The notes beneath the pieces are model-generated. The model was not told the DNA's origin. It ran no database searches and saw only the letters and a program-made list of their open reading frames with translations. Positions 31,918-43,235 of a stretch of 64,000 nt of DNA are shown in pieces (within the stretch, counting starts at the first letter, position 1; every line of letters begins with the position of its first letter). The stretch is from positions 401,790 through 465,789 of the forward strand of contig VZQC01009555.1 in NCBI GenBank assembly GCA_009823505.1. Reading direction: 5' to 3'. Both the position numbers and the translations under genes were made by a program. Source of the DNA: Rhizomys pruinosus. Taxonomy: Eukaryota; Chordata; Mammalia; Rodentia; Spalacidae.

Positions 31918-33808
31918 TGAATATGGTGCACATAGATGCAAGCAGAAATACACGCACACCCACACACAACCCACACACACACACATAAATATGGTGCACA
32001 CAGACACAAGCAGGAACACACACACAAATGAATATGGTGCACACAGACACAAGCAGGAACACACACACATGAATATGATGCACACAGATGGAAGCAGGAA
32101 CACACACATACACACACACATATGAATATGGTGCACACAGATGCAAGAAGGAACACACGCACACACACACACACACATAAATATGGTGCACACACACACA
32201 CAAGCAGGAACACACACACATATGTACACACACACACATAAATATGGTGCACACAGACGCAAGCAGGAACACGCACACATATGTACACACACACACATAA
32301 ATATGGTGCACACAGATGCAAGCAGGAACACGCACACATATGTACACACACACACACACATGAATATGGTGCACACAGACGCAAGCAGGAACACACACGC
32401 ACATACACACACATGAATATGGTGCACACAGATGTGAGCAGGAACACACACGCACACATACACACATGAATATGGTGCACACAGACATAAGCAGGAACAC
32501 ATGCACACACACTCACACACACACACATGCACACACACACATGAATATGGTGCACACAGACGCAAGCAGGAACACATGCACACCCACACTCACACACACA
32601 CACACATGCACACACACACACACATGAATACGGTGTACACAGACGCAAGCAGGAACACATGTGCGCACACACACACACACATGAATATGGTGCACACAGA
32701 CATAAGCAGGAACACATGCACACCCACACTCACACACACACACACATGCACACACACGCACATGAATATGGTGCACATAGATGCAAGCAGAAATACATGC
32801 ACACCCACACACAACCCCCCACACACACATAAATATGGTGCACAGACACAAGCAGAAACACACACACACCAATGAATATGGTGCACACAGACACAAGCAG
32901 GAACACACACACATGAATATGATGTACACAGATGGAAGCAGGAACATACACATACACACACACATATGAATATGGTGCACACAGATGCAAGAAGGAACAC
33001 AAGCACACACACGCACACACACACATAAATATGGTGCACACAGACACAAGCAGGAACACACACACACATGCACACACACACATAAATATGGTGCACACAC
33101 ACACACAAGCAGGAACACGCACACATATGCACACACACACACATGAATATGGTGCACACAGATGCAAGCAGGAACACACACGCACATACACACACACACA
33201 TGAATATGGTGCACACAGATGCGAGCAGGAACACACGCACACATACACACATGAATATGGTGCACACAGACATAAGCAGGAACACATGCACACTCACACA
33301 CACACACACACACATGCACACACACACACACATGAATATGGTACACACAGACGCAAGCAGGAACACATGTGCGCACACACATACACATGAATATGGTGCA
33401 CACAGACATAAGCAGGAACACATTCACACACACACTCACACACACACATGCACACACACACACATGAATATGGTGCACACAGATGCAAGCAGGAACACAC
33501 ACGCACACCACGCACACACACACATGAATATGGTGCACACAGATGCAAGCAGGAACACACACGCACACCATGCACACACACACATGAATATGGTGCACAC
33601 AGACATAAGCAGGAACACATGCACACCCACACTCACACACACACATAAATATGGTGCACACAGACACAAGCAGGAACACACACAAACATGCACACACACA
33701 CACATGAATATGGTGCACACACACACAAGCAGGAACATGCACACATATGCACACACACACACATGAATATGGTGCACACAGATGCGAGCAGGAACACACG
33801 CACACATA
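31574..33808. repeat. SINE-tail-derived satellite with higher-order structure
   Basis: About 37 units of 40-85 bp, each made of 'gaatatggtgcacacaga', a variant 'cgcaagcaggaacaca' and a CA-rich spacer of varying length. The unit corresponds to the 3' part of the B2/B3 copy directly upstream. Diagnostic variants recur together at a distance of about 845 bp: 'agatgcaagcagaaatac' (31931, 32775), 'gatggaagcagg' (32088, 32931) and 'gatgcaagaagg' (32140, 32983). This indicates blocks of about 14 units that were duplicated as a whole. Very long open frames on the minus strand (to 435 codons, Cys/Val rich) come from the CA tracts. Confidence 0.95.
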
Positions 33809-34434
33809 TTTAGAGCACAATATTTCAGAATTGCTGGAACTGTTAATGACACATCAATAACAAGAGATCACAGACAGTTCAAGAAATATGAACCAATGAG
33901 TTATATGACCAATCTGCCCTGTCATGTTCAATACAACAGGTAGAATGAGATCCAAGCTAGGGAGCAAGATCCTCAGTGTAATAACTCTGTGGTGAATCTG
34001 ATTAGGGGAAAAGTAAACCATTTGTGAGTGCTTATAAGTTAGTGTTTATGAATAAGTGAGCCTAGCTTGCAGATGTGGTAATAATGACATGTCTCTGTGG
34101 TCAAGAAGTACTTGGCTGTAAAAGCTCTGTAGGAAAAAAAGCAGAAGGGTTAGGGTGGTCACCCTGGGGCCATCAGTATCAGACTCCTGGATGTTGCTTA
34201 GAGAAGAGACCTACTGGAAGACAGGAGGAAGCAGGGCAGGTGTCATCTAAGGGGAAGTGTTCGTAGACTGTGTGCTCAGCACTACCAAAGTCCTGTGCAG
34301 AGTTAGGTATGACCAGGAATAGCAATTGCAGGATCACGGGAACCTTCAGTGAGGTATGTTGGTTAGTGGTGAATAACATGGTCTCCAGAGCCAAGCTTCC
34401 TGTCACAGCTGACCTCTGGCTCCTTGTATATGTT

Positions 34435-34436
<2 letters not shown>
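33809..34436. other. Unassigned sequence
   Basis: No gene or repeat recognised. Confidence 0.4.
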
Positions 34437-34479
<43 letters not shown>

Positions 34480-34490
34480 TGTGTGTGCAC
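34437..34490. repeat. (GT)n microsatellite
   Basis: About 25 GT units with one T interruption. Confidence 0.97.
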
Positions 34491-35329
34491 GTGTGCACAC
34501 CTATGTGGAGGCTGAAGTCCACCCATCTTCCTTGATCACATTCTGCTATTTATTTATTTATCTATTTATGTAAATGTATATTTGTATAGTGGGCATCATG
34601 GGTATGTACACTAGTGTATGTCTGCTGCAGCCCAGAAAGAATTCAGATTCAGCATGGAATTCAGAAATCTTGAGCTGGCAGCTCAGCAGTGACAGGGCAG
34701 GAGTCTGAAACCCAATCTCCTTCTACAGCCCTGTCTCTGGAACACCAGAATTGGGGTCACTGCTAGGCCTCAAATTCCTTTGCTCTGTGGAAAAGCAATC
34801 TTGGGACAGTCTCCATTTGATCTAACATCTACTTCTTCTCCTAGTTAGTGCATGCTTTGGGATTAAAACTTGAGTACCTCATTACTAGACTGCCTTCCTT
34901 TTTTTTTTTACCAGGATTTATGTATGTTCTTAATGGCTAAATGTCCACCAGAGGTTATTAGTTCACCTACAGCTTTATCTCTTGGCGCTGTCTCTCTCCA
35001 GCTCCTTTGTGTGAAGCACAAAGGTCCCTTGGCCCTTTCTAGGACTTTTCTGAGACACATACTCTTTCCCTATAAATATATGCTTGAAAAAAGAACAGAT
35101 AGTTTTGCCTAACAAGAACTTTGCTGTATAAGATTTTCCCTTGAAATAAACTTACTTGAAAACCCATTCAGAATTTTTGTGATGTGCATCTAATTCTCTC
35201 AGAGCACTGCATACCAATTTTTGCTGCTTTTCCTTGCAACTCATGGCTCACAGGGGGCGAGGAGTGGGCATGGGGGCACCCACGTATGTACACATGTGTG
35301 CAGGTGCATATGTATTCACATTCATGTGG
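34491..35329. other. Unassigned sequence
   Basis: A 'tataaatata' at about 35072 with AATAAA at 35145 is LTR-like in content but the spacing is long. No gene recognised. Confidence 0.4.
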
Positions 35330-35575
35330 AGGTCCAAGGATGATATTGAAATTCCATATTTGTCACTATTCTTTGAGGCAGGGTCTCTCTGCTGAACCCA
35401 CAGCTCACCAATATGGATACACAGCCAGCTTGGCAGATCTCCTTTAAGGACACAGAAATTCTAGCTGGCTCACCACACTCTCCTGGGTTCTATGTGAGTT
35501 CATAGATGAGAACTCCAATCCTCACCCTTGTGTGGGGAGCGCTTCATCCACTGAGCCATCTCCCCAGTCCTCCAC
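35330..35575 (-). mobile_element. RSINE1/B4-like SINE relic
   Basis: Plus-strand text 'ggcagggtctctctgctgaa', 'cccacagctcaccaatatgg' and the end 'ccactgagccatctccccag' are the reverse of a B4-type SINE. Confidence 0.5.
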
Positions 35576-35582
35576 CTCACTT

Positions 35583-35735
35583 TTAGAGACAGGGCTGCTT
35601 AAAGAACTGGGGTCTCAGCAATTCAGCTGGACTGGTTGTTCACCAAACCCCAGAACTCTCCTGTCTCTAGCTCCAACACTGGTATTACAGGTCTGTACTG
35701 CCACAACAAGCACTTGATTACTGCATCCTTTTCCA
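35583..35735 (-). mobile_element. B1/B4-like SINE relic
   Basis: 'tttagagacagggctgctta', 'ctgtctctagctccaacact' and 'ggtattacaggtctgtac' in the order of a reversed B1-related half. Confidence 0.4.
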
Positions 35736-36186
35736 GTCCTGTGGCCTCCTTTGGAGTGTGTTTTCCAGTGATAGCAGACCTGTAAAGTAACAATGTTACA
35801 CTGACAATAGGCCCAGACTTGAGCAGATATTTCCATGTCTGTGAAAAGAAACTCTCTGAAACAAACACAAAAACCTTACCTTCAAAGTCTTTGCATTCTA
35901 GACAGAGTTAAAGGACATACATCTGGATGAAACGTGAAGTTCCTTAGTGGTTCCAAAGGAACCAACACAGCATTGTATTCTGCCCATTCTCCACAGAAGG
36001 ATGGATACAGGATCCTGTCATGACTATTTGACAACTACAGAGGAAGTGTGGTCGCAGATGTAAGGCAGTCCAAGAATGCTTCCCTGCTTGCCTGGTCACA
36101 AGCCACGTAGAGCCATGTTGGAGCATGCCCCTCTATTTTTATGAGAAGAAAAACTTCTAGTATACAGTTCTCATAAATAAAATTTG
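35736..36186. other. Unassigned sequence
   Basis: No feature recognised. Confidence 0.4.
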
Positions 36187-36330
36187 GGTCTGGAAATATG
36201 CTCAGCAGCTGTGAATACTTGCTGCTCTTGCGGAGGACCCACATTTGACTCATAGGACCTATATTAGGTGCTCAGTTACAGGGAATCTGAAACCTGCTTT
36301 GGGCATCCATGGGCACACATGCAGCATATA

Positions 36331-36369
<39 letters not shown>

Positions 36370-36370
36370 A
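36187..36370 (+). mobile_element. B3-like SINE with CA tail
   Basis: 'tctggaaatatgctcagcag' head, 'gctgctcttgcggaggaccc', then a tail that passes into (CA)n at 36332-36364. Confidence 0.6.
36332..36364. repeat. (CA)n microsatellite
   Basis: About 16 CA units in the tail of the B3-like SINE. Confidence 0.96.
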
Positions 36371-36557
36371 TTCATGTATGCAAACATAATTAAAATATTA
36401 TAAAGTATTCTCCTTTGTGATAAAGTTAATGAAATAAAGTAGTCATCATTATTCATATTATCCATGACGTTTTTTCTTTTCTCTTTCTGTCATTATTTTC
36501 ATTTTTTGAGGGGGGTGATGTAGATTCATTGATAATCTGGTCATGAAAATCATGTTT

Positions 36558-36785
36558 AGGGGATGGAGAGATGGCTCAGCGGTTAAGAACAGTGACTGCT
36601 CTTGCAGAGGACCTGGGTATGATTCCCAGCACCCTGATGGAAGCTAAGAACCATCTTTAGTGCCAGGCATGGTGGCAGAGGCAGGTGGATCTCTGTGAGT
36701 TCAAGGCCAGCCTTGTCTACAGAGCAGGCTCCAGGCCAGCTTGGGACTAAAGGGAGATCCTGTCTCAAAAAATACCAAAAAAAAG
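36558..36785 (+). mobile_element. B2-B1 chimeric SINE
   Basis: 36558-36657 is a B2 head with A and B boxes up to 'ctaagaaccatcttta'. At 36658 it switches to B1 ('gtgccaggcatggtggcaga', itself missing about 27 bp after 'catggtgg') and ends 'gagatcctgtctcaaaaa'. No TSD separates the halves. Confidence 0.8.
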
Positions 36786-37322
36786 AAAGAAAGAAAATGA
36801 TGTTTGAACAACAACATTAGCCATTTTCATAAATAAAGCAAGCAGAGATGGTCCATCAAAAGAGCCTATCTGCCCCCCTCCAACCTGAACTTAGAGCCAT
36901 AAAACACTAATAAATACTACTTTCAGTAGTCCTTGTCTCACAAGATTGTGGCTTCCAAGAACTGTTCACAGGTATGATCATTTCGGTTCTCTGCAACTCT
37001 GCATTGCCGAGGTTTCCCTTCTGAATAGGATGTGGCAGGAGAAGCTCTGAGGGAATGGAAGCTAGAGGCGTGAGTGTTAAACACACCCAGGTTCAGTCAG
37101 ACAAGCATGCCTGCTCCACATCTGTGGGCACCATCTCAAGCAACCACACACCAATGATTTTCTAACAAAAATTACTCCAAAGCCCACGATCCCTATAAAG
37201 TGCACTACATACCCAGGAAGACAGTGTGCTTCAGATCATATGGACCTACAGAATCTATAAATGAGAAGGGACCTTTGGAAGCCAGCTATCTTAGCCAACT
37301 GCTCTGCCCCTGGTCAATATTT
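36786..37322. other. Unassigned sequence
   Basis: No feature recognised. Confidence 0.4.
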
Positions 37323-37335
37323 AAAAGCAGTTGGA

Positions 37336-37552
37336 GGGCTGGAGAGATGGCCTGGCAGTTAAGAACACCGACTGCTCTTTCAGAGGACCCGGGTTCGATC
37401 CCCAGCACCCACATGGTGGCTGTAAACCATCTTTAACTCCAGTTCCAGAGGAAACCGATGCCCTCTTCTGACCTCTGTGCCATTGCACGACACGGGTGCA
37501 CAAACCTGCATGCAGACAGTACATTCATACACATATGAAAATAAATTTTTAA
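37336..37552 (+). mobile_element. B2 SINE
   Basis: Head 'gggctggagagatggcctgg', intact B box 'gggttcgatcccc', A-rich tail. Perfect TSD aaaagcagttgga at 37323-37335 and 37553-37565. Several CpGs remain. Confidence 0.95.
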
Positions 37553-37659
37553 AAAAGCAGTTGGAACCATGTACATGATCCACATCTAAAAACGTTTTGA
37601 GGTGGAACACCTCCCACTCCCCGTTTGCCACCTGTAAACGTCCTTCCCCTCACTGGAGA

Positions 37660-37795
37660 TCGAAGCGGCCTCCACCCAGCGCAGCATCCAGTGCATCTGT
37701 GGTGGGGCACTGAGCTGTGGAGATGGAAGCGGCTTCCACCCACGGCTTCCACCCAACGCAGCGTCCAGTGCGTCTGTGGTGGGGCACTGAGCTGC
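37660..37795. repeat. 77-bp tandem duplication
   Basis: Two GC-rich copies with 'ccagtgcatctgtggtgggg' and 'ccagtgcgtctgtggtgggg' 77 bp apart (37688, 37765). An extra partial 'cggcttccaccca' lies between them. Confidence 0.85.
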
Positions 37796-38732
37796 TACGC
37801 TCATCACTTTGCAGATGAGGAAGTGAGATGCCAAAACGATTCTTAACTCCTCCTAACAAAAGACGGGGCCTTGGTCCCTTTCCTCTAAGCTCATGGTCCT
37901 CCCCAGCATCGTGCTGTTTCCTCCGGGGCTGTGATATCTCCCAGTGCTGCTCTTCCCAATGCGATGCACAGAGACAGTTCCACACACACACAGCCGCCCC
38001 CATTACCATGCTAAACTGTAGACCTTTACAAAGGAAGCTAATAATTACGCAGACTAAAAACATTGGCAAACATCTGAGCAAAGAAGTCTGGTTACAAGCA
38101 TGAATTTCTTCTTGAAGTCACCCTGAAAGTGTGTATTTTCCTTTTTCCTTCTGTTTAAAGCTGCATATTTACAATGGCCACGTGAATTATAGAAGTGATA
38201 ACATTTTGAAAAGTAGAAATCAGACCAAGGAGTGGTTCTTGCCTTCTCAGACTTCAGAAAGCCAGATATCAACTACCGAGGAAAAATAAACCAAGAAGTA
38301 ATTGGGTTTGCATCACAGAACAGAAATGGCAGGTGGAGGTGGAAGGGGAAGTGAAGTCTATTTATAGCTACAAGAGTACCCAGTTCCTTTCATTGTCCCC
38401 TGTCAGCTGAGGACTTCCACCAGCCTAGGGGAGACATGTTCTTAGTAATGTGAGACAGCTGAGTGCAGACGCCATGATGAATAACCGGGAAGAAGACAGA
38501 AGCTGACCCTGACTGCTGCAAGGTGGGTTCTTTGACCTGCATAAGCATTTTAAAGACTATGTCCTTTAGAATAACCAAGAAACTAAATATAAAACATTGA
38601 CGATCTGGAGTTTCCCAAGAGAAAGGCCCAACTGAATTCCATGGTTCACCCAAATTTGCACAGTCACTGATGATTACTGTTTTAGTGTTCAGTTCTTAAA
38701 AATGAGTGAAACGTTGGAAGAAAACTTCTCGT
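37796..38732. other. Unassigned sequence
   Basis: No gene supported. A 143-codon minus frame (37650-38081) spans the 77-bp duplication and has no known domain. Confidence 0.4.
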
Positions 38733-38746
38733 AAAAAGCAGAAGCC

Positions 38747-39690
38747 TAGAAAAGGGGCACAGGTGGATGAGAAGCAAAACAGTCTACTTTCTCTGGAGCT
38801 GATGTCTTGGTCTCTAGTCAATTCTGATTGTTTTCTTTCATGGGCTGCCAGCTTGTCCAGGCATAACCTTTTGATCCTACTAATGACGCACATGCAATTA
38901 GATATATAGGTATTTGAACAGTATAATATATAGCCTTTTGATCCTATTAATGAAGCACACGCAATTAGATATATAGGTATTTAAACAGTACTGATTGTTA
39001 TAGTAGGTTACTTTGGTATAGACACAGATGTTTGGATGGTATGTTAATTCATGAATTACATTTTCTTCTGTTAAGTATGGCAGGGTTTTCGTGTGGTTTA
39101 TAACATCTCCTAACCATTAGAGGATGTAAGCTTGTGGCATCAGCCATGGGTTATTCCTCCAAGGAGAGAGCTAATAGCCAATTAGATTTGGGATATACAG
39201 ACATATGGCTGCCACTGCTGCACAGTATTTCTAGGCAGATGAGGTGTAGCTGTGCCCTTTTTCTAAGACTAGGGAACAATTGCGGAAGAGGGGGCGTGGT
39301 GGAATGTAAGGGCTTTGATTGGGGGTTAATGGTGATGTGAATTGTGAAACTACAAAAATATAGCCTGGACACTTTTTTTCATTTGATCAACTTGATTGAA
39401 TATACAAGCCCCCCTGCTGGATGGTGGTAGCAATGAGCTGTGTGGCGTTGGGCCACAAATGCTTGCAAATTTGTTTTCCATGAAGGATGCTTTTACTCAC
39501 AAATTATCACTAGTGTTAAAAAAAAAAATGAAACAAAACAAAACGGCCAGAGAAAGATGCCGAAAAACTTGGCGGAATGCATGAGTTCTGGGAGGGTAGG
39601 GGTGGGGTGGGGGGAAGGGAAGGGGACTATGACGGAATGACTGAATTGGAAGGAAAATGATGTATGAAATACACACAAGCATCAATAAAA

Positions 39691-39721
<31 letters not shown>

Positions 39722-39735
39722 CACGAAAAAAAAAA
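38747..39735 (+). mobile_element. L1-tailed retroelement with 5' inversion (copy B)
   Basis: TSD aaaaagcagaagcc / aaaaatcagaagcc (38733-38746, 39736-39749; one mismatch). The 5' part, 38747 to about 39251, is inverted; the 3' part, from about 39252, is in sense and ends in the L1 tail ('gcggaatgcatgagttctgg', 'gatgtatgaaatacacacaa', 'gcatcaataaaa') and long poly(A). The inverted and direct parts share about 15 bp at the breakpoint ('tgtgccccttttcta'), as twin priming predicts. A ~73-bp tandem duplication lies in the inverted part (38868-39003). Confidence 0.88.
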
Positions 39736-39759
39736 AAAAATCAGAAGCCATTTGTCAAG

Positions 39760-40198
39760 GGTCCATTTTTGTGCCAGTTACCAGGCTGTCTTTATGACTA
39801 TTAGCCTGTAATATACGCTTGAAGTCTAGAACGAATCCCCCTAAATGCACTTTTCTCTAGGGTTGATTTTTAGGCTCTCGGGTTTTTGTTTTGTTTTAAG
39901 AATATTTTCCCCAAGTCTGTGAATAAACTAATGTGGATTTTAATTGGGATTACAAATGAATCTGTATGTTAATTTAATCTGTATGTTAATTTGAGTAGAA
40001 TGGACATTTTTACCATATTATATTTTCCAATCCATGAACATGGGCGGTCTTTCATATTTTGATGTCATCTTCAAACTCCTTCGGAGTTTTAAAATTTGTG
40101 TTGTAGAGGTCTTTGGTCGTCTTTTTTGTTAGGTTTATTCCCCGGGCATTTTAATTTTTTGCAGCTATTGTGATTGGGAAGGGTCTCTTATATTCCTT
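39760..40198 (-). mobile_element. LINE-1 ORF2 segment, inverted
   Basis: Minus strand reads ORF2 reverse-transcriptase to linker text: it is the reverse of the stretch at 59030-59460 ('gtactggcacaaaaa' side at 39765, 'cttcccaatcacaatag' side at about 40170). It directly precedes the sense segment below. Confidence 0.8.
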
Positions 40199-40696
40199 CT
40201 TCCCAGTGAAGATCCAACTGGAGCACATTCAATTCAGCCACCTCATATTGACAAAGGGTACAAAAAGCTCAATGAGGGAAGGATACCCATCTTCAGCAAT
40301 GATTTGGCTGAAAAAGCTCACCCTTTGTAGAAGAAACAAAATTAAACCCCTACATATCACCCTGTACAAAAATAAACTCCAAGGGATCAAAGATCTCAAC
40401 ATAAAACATGAAACCCACAGGTTGATAGAAGAAAAATTTGTCAGCAAACTACAAGACATAGGTGTAAGAACAGACATTCTACACTCAAACAGCAGCTGCA
40501 CAGAACATAAAGTCAACAGTTGACAAAAGGAACCTCATCAAACTCAAAAACATCAAACTCAAAAGCTTCCATACATCAAAAGAAACAATCCAAGGAAGTG
40601 AAGATGAAAAGAGAAAACCCACCGAGTGGGATGCATCTTCATGATATCTCTGACAGAGTATTAACATCCATAATATATAGACAACTTAAAAAACAA
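40199..40696 (+). mobile_element. LINE-1 ORF2 segment, sense
   Basis: Follows 59740-60215 of the younger L1: 'gaagatccaactggagcaca', 'ctcatcaaactcaaa', 'gaaaacccaccgagtggg'. With the inverted part it forms one L1 with a 5' inversion; about 25 bp of ORF2 are lost at the junction. It is then interrupted at aaaaaacaa (40688-40696) and resumes at 42291. Confidence 0.8.
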
Positions 40697-42290
40697 TACC
40701 AGCACAGAAGTTGGCCCATCTAAAACATTAACAAGGAAGAAAAAGAAGAAAAAGCCTCAGACTGCCTGAACAAACATCTCTGTGGATCATAACTGTAACA
40801 CTATTTATAATGCGTTTCCAATAACCTTCCCTTCTAGGTGCCCACCCAAAGTTTTAATATGAGCTGAGACTTTCCTTTACCTCCTTTCATAGAACCAAGA
40901 AATGCATGATGGTAATGAGGTCATTCTCTAACTGTAAATTCGAGCCGACTTTTTATAGAGGTAATCTCTTCTCAAACTGGTATTAAACTGCTTTCTTTAA
41001 TTGGATAATAGACCTAGGAAATTTGAAAAGGATTATTCTCTATCAGAGCCAATCTTAATACTAAAGTCTTTTTTTTTTTTTTTTTTTTTTGGTCTTTTTC
41101 GAGAAAGACAGTTCTTTCTTACTGTAGTTCAAGGCTGTCCTGGAACTCACTCTGTCGCCCAGGCTCGGCTTGAACTCACAAAGATGTGCCTGCCTCTGCC
41201 TCCAAAGTTCTAAGCTTAAAGGTTGGCACCCCACCACACCCAGCTTCTTTTTGTTTATAGTCTTTTTACAGGCTGTTGCCACTAAGCAAAATATATCGAT
41301 ACAGGAGAGCTCTGTTATAGGCATGGGATTATTCTGCCAAGGAGAGTTGGCCAGGAGATCCAAAGCCGCGCCCCCCAAAAGGTTAAAGGCTTCTTGCTTG
41401 TAAACTGGGATACCTGCAAGAAGAGAGGTGATAAGGCCCTGCTGTCAAAGACCTGATGTAAGCATGGGAAAGATGTATTGAGACTGCACTTGCAAGTGTA
41501 CAGTTGGTCTCTGGAATGCCAGAGAGTGTTACCAAAGGCCACTAAACCAATAAAGCAAATATTGGTCTCCTTGAGTCAAGCAAGACTCCTCCGTCAGCAT
41601 CAGCTACACATCACCTGCCTGGAAATACTGTGCAGCAGTGGCAACCACATGTCTGTATATCCCAAATCTAGTTGGCTATTAACTTTCTCCTTGGAAGAAT
41701 AATTCACGGCTGATGCCACATGCTTACATTCTCTAGTGGTTAGGAGATGTTATAAACCACAGTAAGACCTTGTCATCTTTTACAGAAAAAATATAATTCA
41801 TGGATTAGCATACCATTCAAACCTCTGAATCTATACCAAAGTAACCTACGATAATAATTAGTACTGTTTAAATACCTATATATCTAATTGCTTGTGCACC
41901 ATTAGTAGGATTGAAAGGATATTCCTGGACAAACTGTCAACCCATGAAAGGAAACAGCCAGAGCTGATCAGAGTCCAAAACGACATCTCCAGAGAAAATA
42001 GACTGTTTTGCTTCTTGTCCACCTGTGCCCCTTTTCTAAGCCTAGGGAACAATCTGCAGAAGAGGGGGCATGGTAGAATGTAAAGGCTGCTATTGGGGTG
42101 AATAGTGAAACTACAACAATATAGACTGGACACTTATTTGATCAACATGATTGTACATACAAGCCCCCCAGCTGGATGGTGGGACCCTTGGACTGTGTGG
42201 GTTTGGGCATAGCTGCTTGCAAATTGGTTTTACATGAAGGATGATTGTATTCATAACTTATTACTCATTGTTAAAAAGTGAAATAAAATA
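40697..42290 (+). mobile_element. 1.6-kb insertion carrying element body (copy C)
   Basis: L1 text stops at aaaaaacaa and resumes after the same motif at 42291-42299, so this is an insertion with a short TSD. Its right part (about 41575-42265) matches the body of copies A, B and D in sense; it ends in an A-rich tail ('gttaaaaagtgaaataaaat') without the L1-type 3' tail. The left part, including 'agcctcagactgcctgaaca', is not recognised; a B1 (41068-41245) is nested in it. Confidence 0.65.
41068..41245 (-). mobile_element. B1 SINE
   Basis: Poly(T), 'ggtctttttcgagaaagaca', 'ggaactcactctgtcgccca', 'ccaccacacccagct'. Minus strand, somewhat diverged. Confidence 0.85.
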
Positions 42291-43235
42291 AAAAAACAAA
42301 GAACTAAGAAAACAAATGACCTACTCAAAAGATGAAGAGCTGAACAGAGACTTCGCCAGTATAAGGAAGTAAAGATGGCTGAGAAACATCTTAAAAAGTG
42401 TTCAACATCATTAATAATTAAGAGAAAGAAAATTAAAACCACATTAAGTTATCATCTCACTCCAATAAGACTGGCCAAGATCAAGAAAACAAAATATACC
42501 AAATGCTGGAGAAGTTGTGGGGAAAGGAGAACACTCATCCACTGCTGGTGGGAATGTAAATTTGTACAATCATTATGGAAATTGTGGAGAACCCTTAAAA
42601 GATTCAAAATGAGCCTACCACCTGACTCAGCCATACCACTCCTGGGTATATAACTACAAGATGCATCCTACTGCAAAGATACATGCACAGCTATGTTTAT
42701 TACAGTTCTCTTCACAACAGCAAAGTTGGTACATCTACACAATGGAATTCTATGCAGTGGTAAAGAAAGATGGCATCATGAGCTTTGTGGGTAAATGGAT
42801 GGAACTCGAAGTCATTATGCTAAGTGTAGTAACACAGTCCCAGAAAAAAATAAGGCCAATGGTTTCCCTCATTTGTGGATGTCGACACCAAATCCCCAGT
42901 TGGCAGGCAAACTCAGCAACTTTATTATTATATTTCTGTGTATCTGAAAGCAACTGTGCTATTATAATGTGAATCTCTTAACGGGCTCTAGAACTGATCT
43001 ACAACTTATATTCACACATCGTAATTACCATAGAAGGGTGGAAGATACATATTCATATTCTAGAGTAATATAAAATTAAAGGGAAAAATGTGAATCCCAA
43101 AACATATTTAGGAATTAACATATAGTTTATTCACAGAGGTCATAATGTTGATACATATGTGTTGTTTATGTGGGCATTATTTGGTGTAATACAAAGAGGA
43201 ACGAACAAAAAATAGTATTGATAGCTTTATAGAAT
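42291..43235 (+). mobile_element. LINE-1 ORF2 C-terminus and 3' UTR
   Basis: Continuation of the L1 at 40199-40696. It encodes the ORF2 C-terminal motif [16 protein letters not shown] and LPPDSAIPLLGI (42375-42653), then the end of ORF2 and a 3' UTR parallel to that at 60850-61150. It lacks the terminal tail. About 60 bp between 'ctcttcacaacag' and 'gtacatctacac' are missing compared with 60630-60720. Not functional. Confidence 0.88.

Noticed and set aside
31519..33852. Very long open frames (up to 435 codons, minus strand; also 356, 282 and 277 codons) with Cys/Val/His-rich repeats
   Set aside because: They lie wholly in the CA-rich SINE-derived satellite. All frames on both strands stay open because CA/TG tracts contain no stops; no signal of a start, splice site or domain.
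37650..38081. 143-codon minus frame
   Set aside because: Spans a 77-bp tandem duplication that inflates the open frame; no domain.
39760..40198. Antisense L1 at 39760 as an independent minus-strand insertion
   Set aside because: It is directly continuous in element order with the adjacent sense piece, so a single insertion with 5' inversion explains it better.
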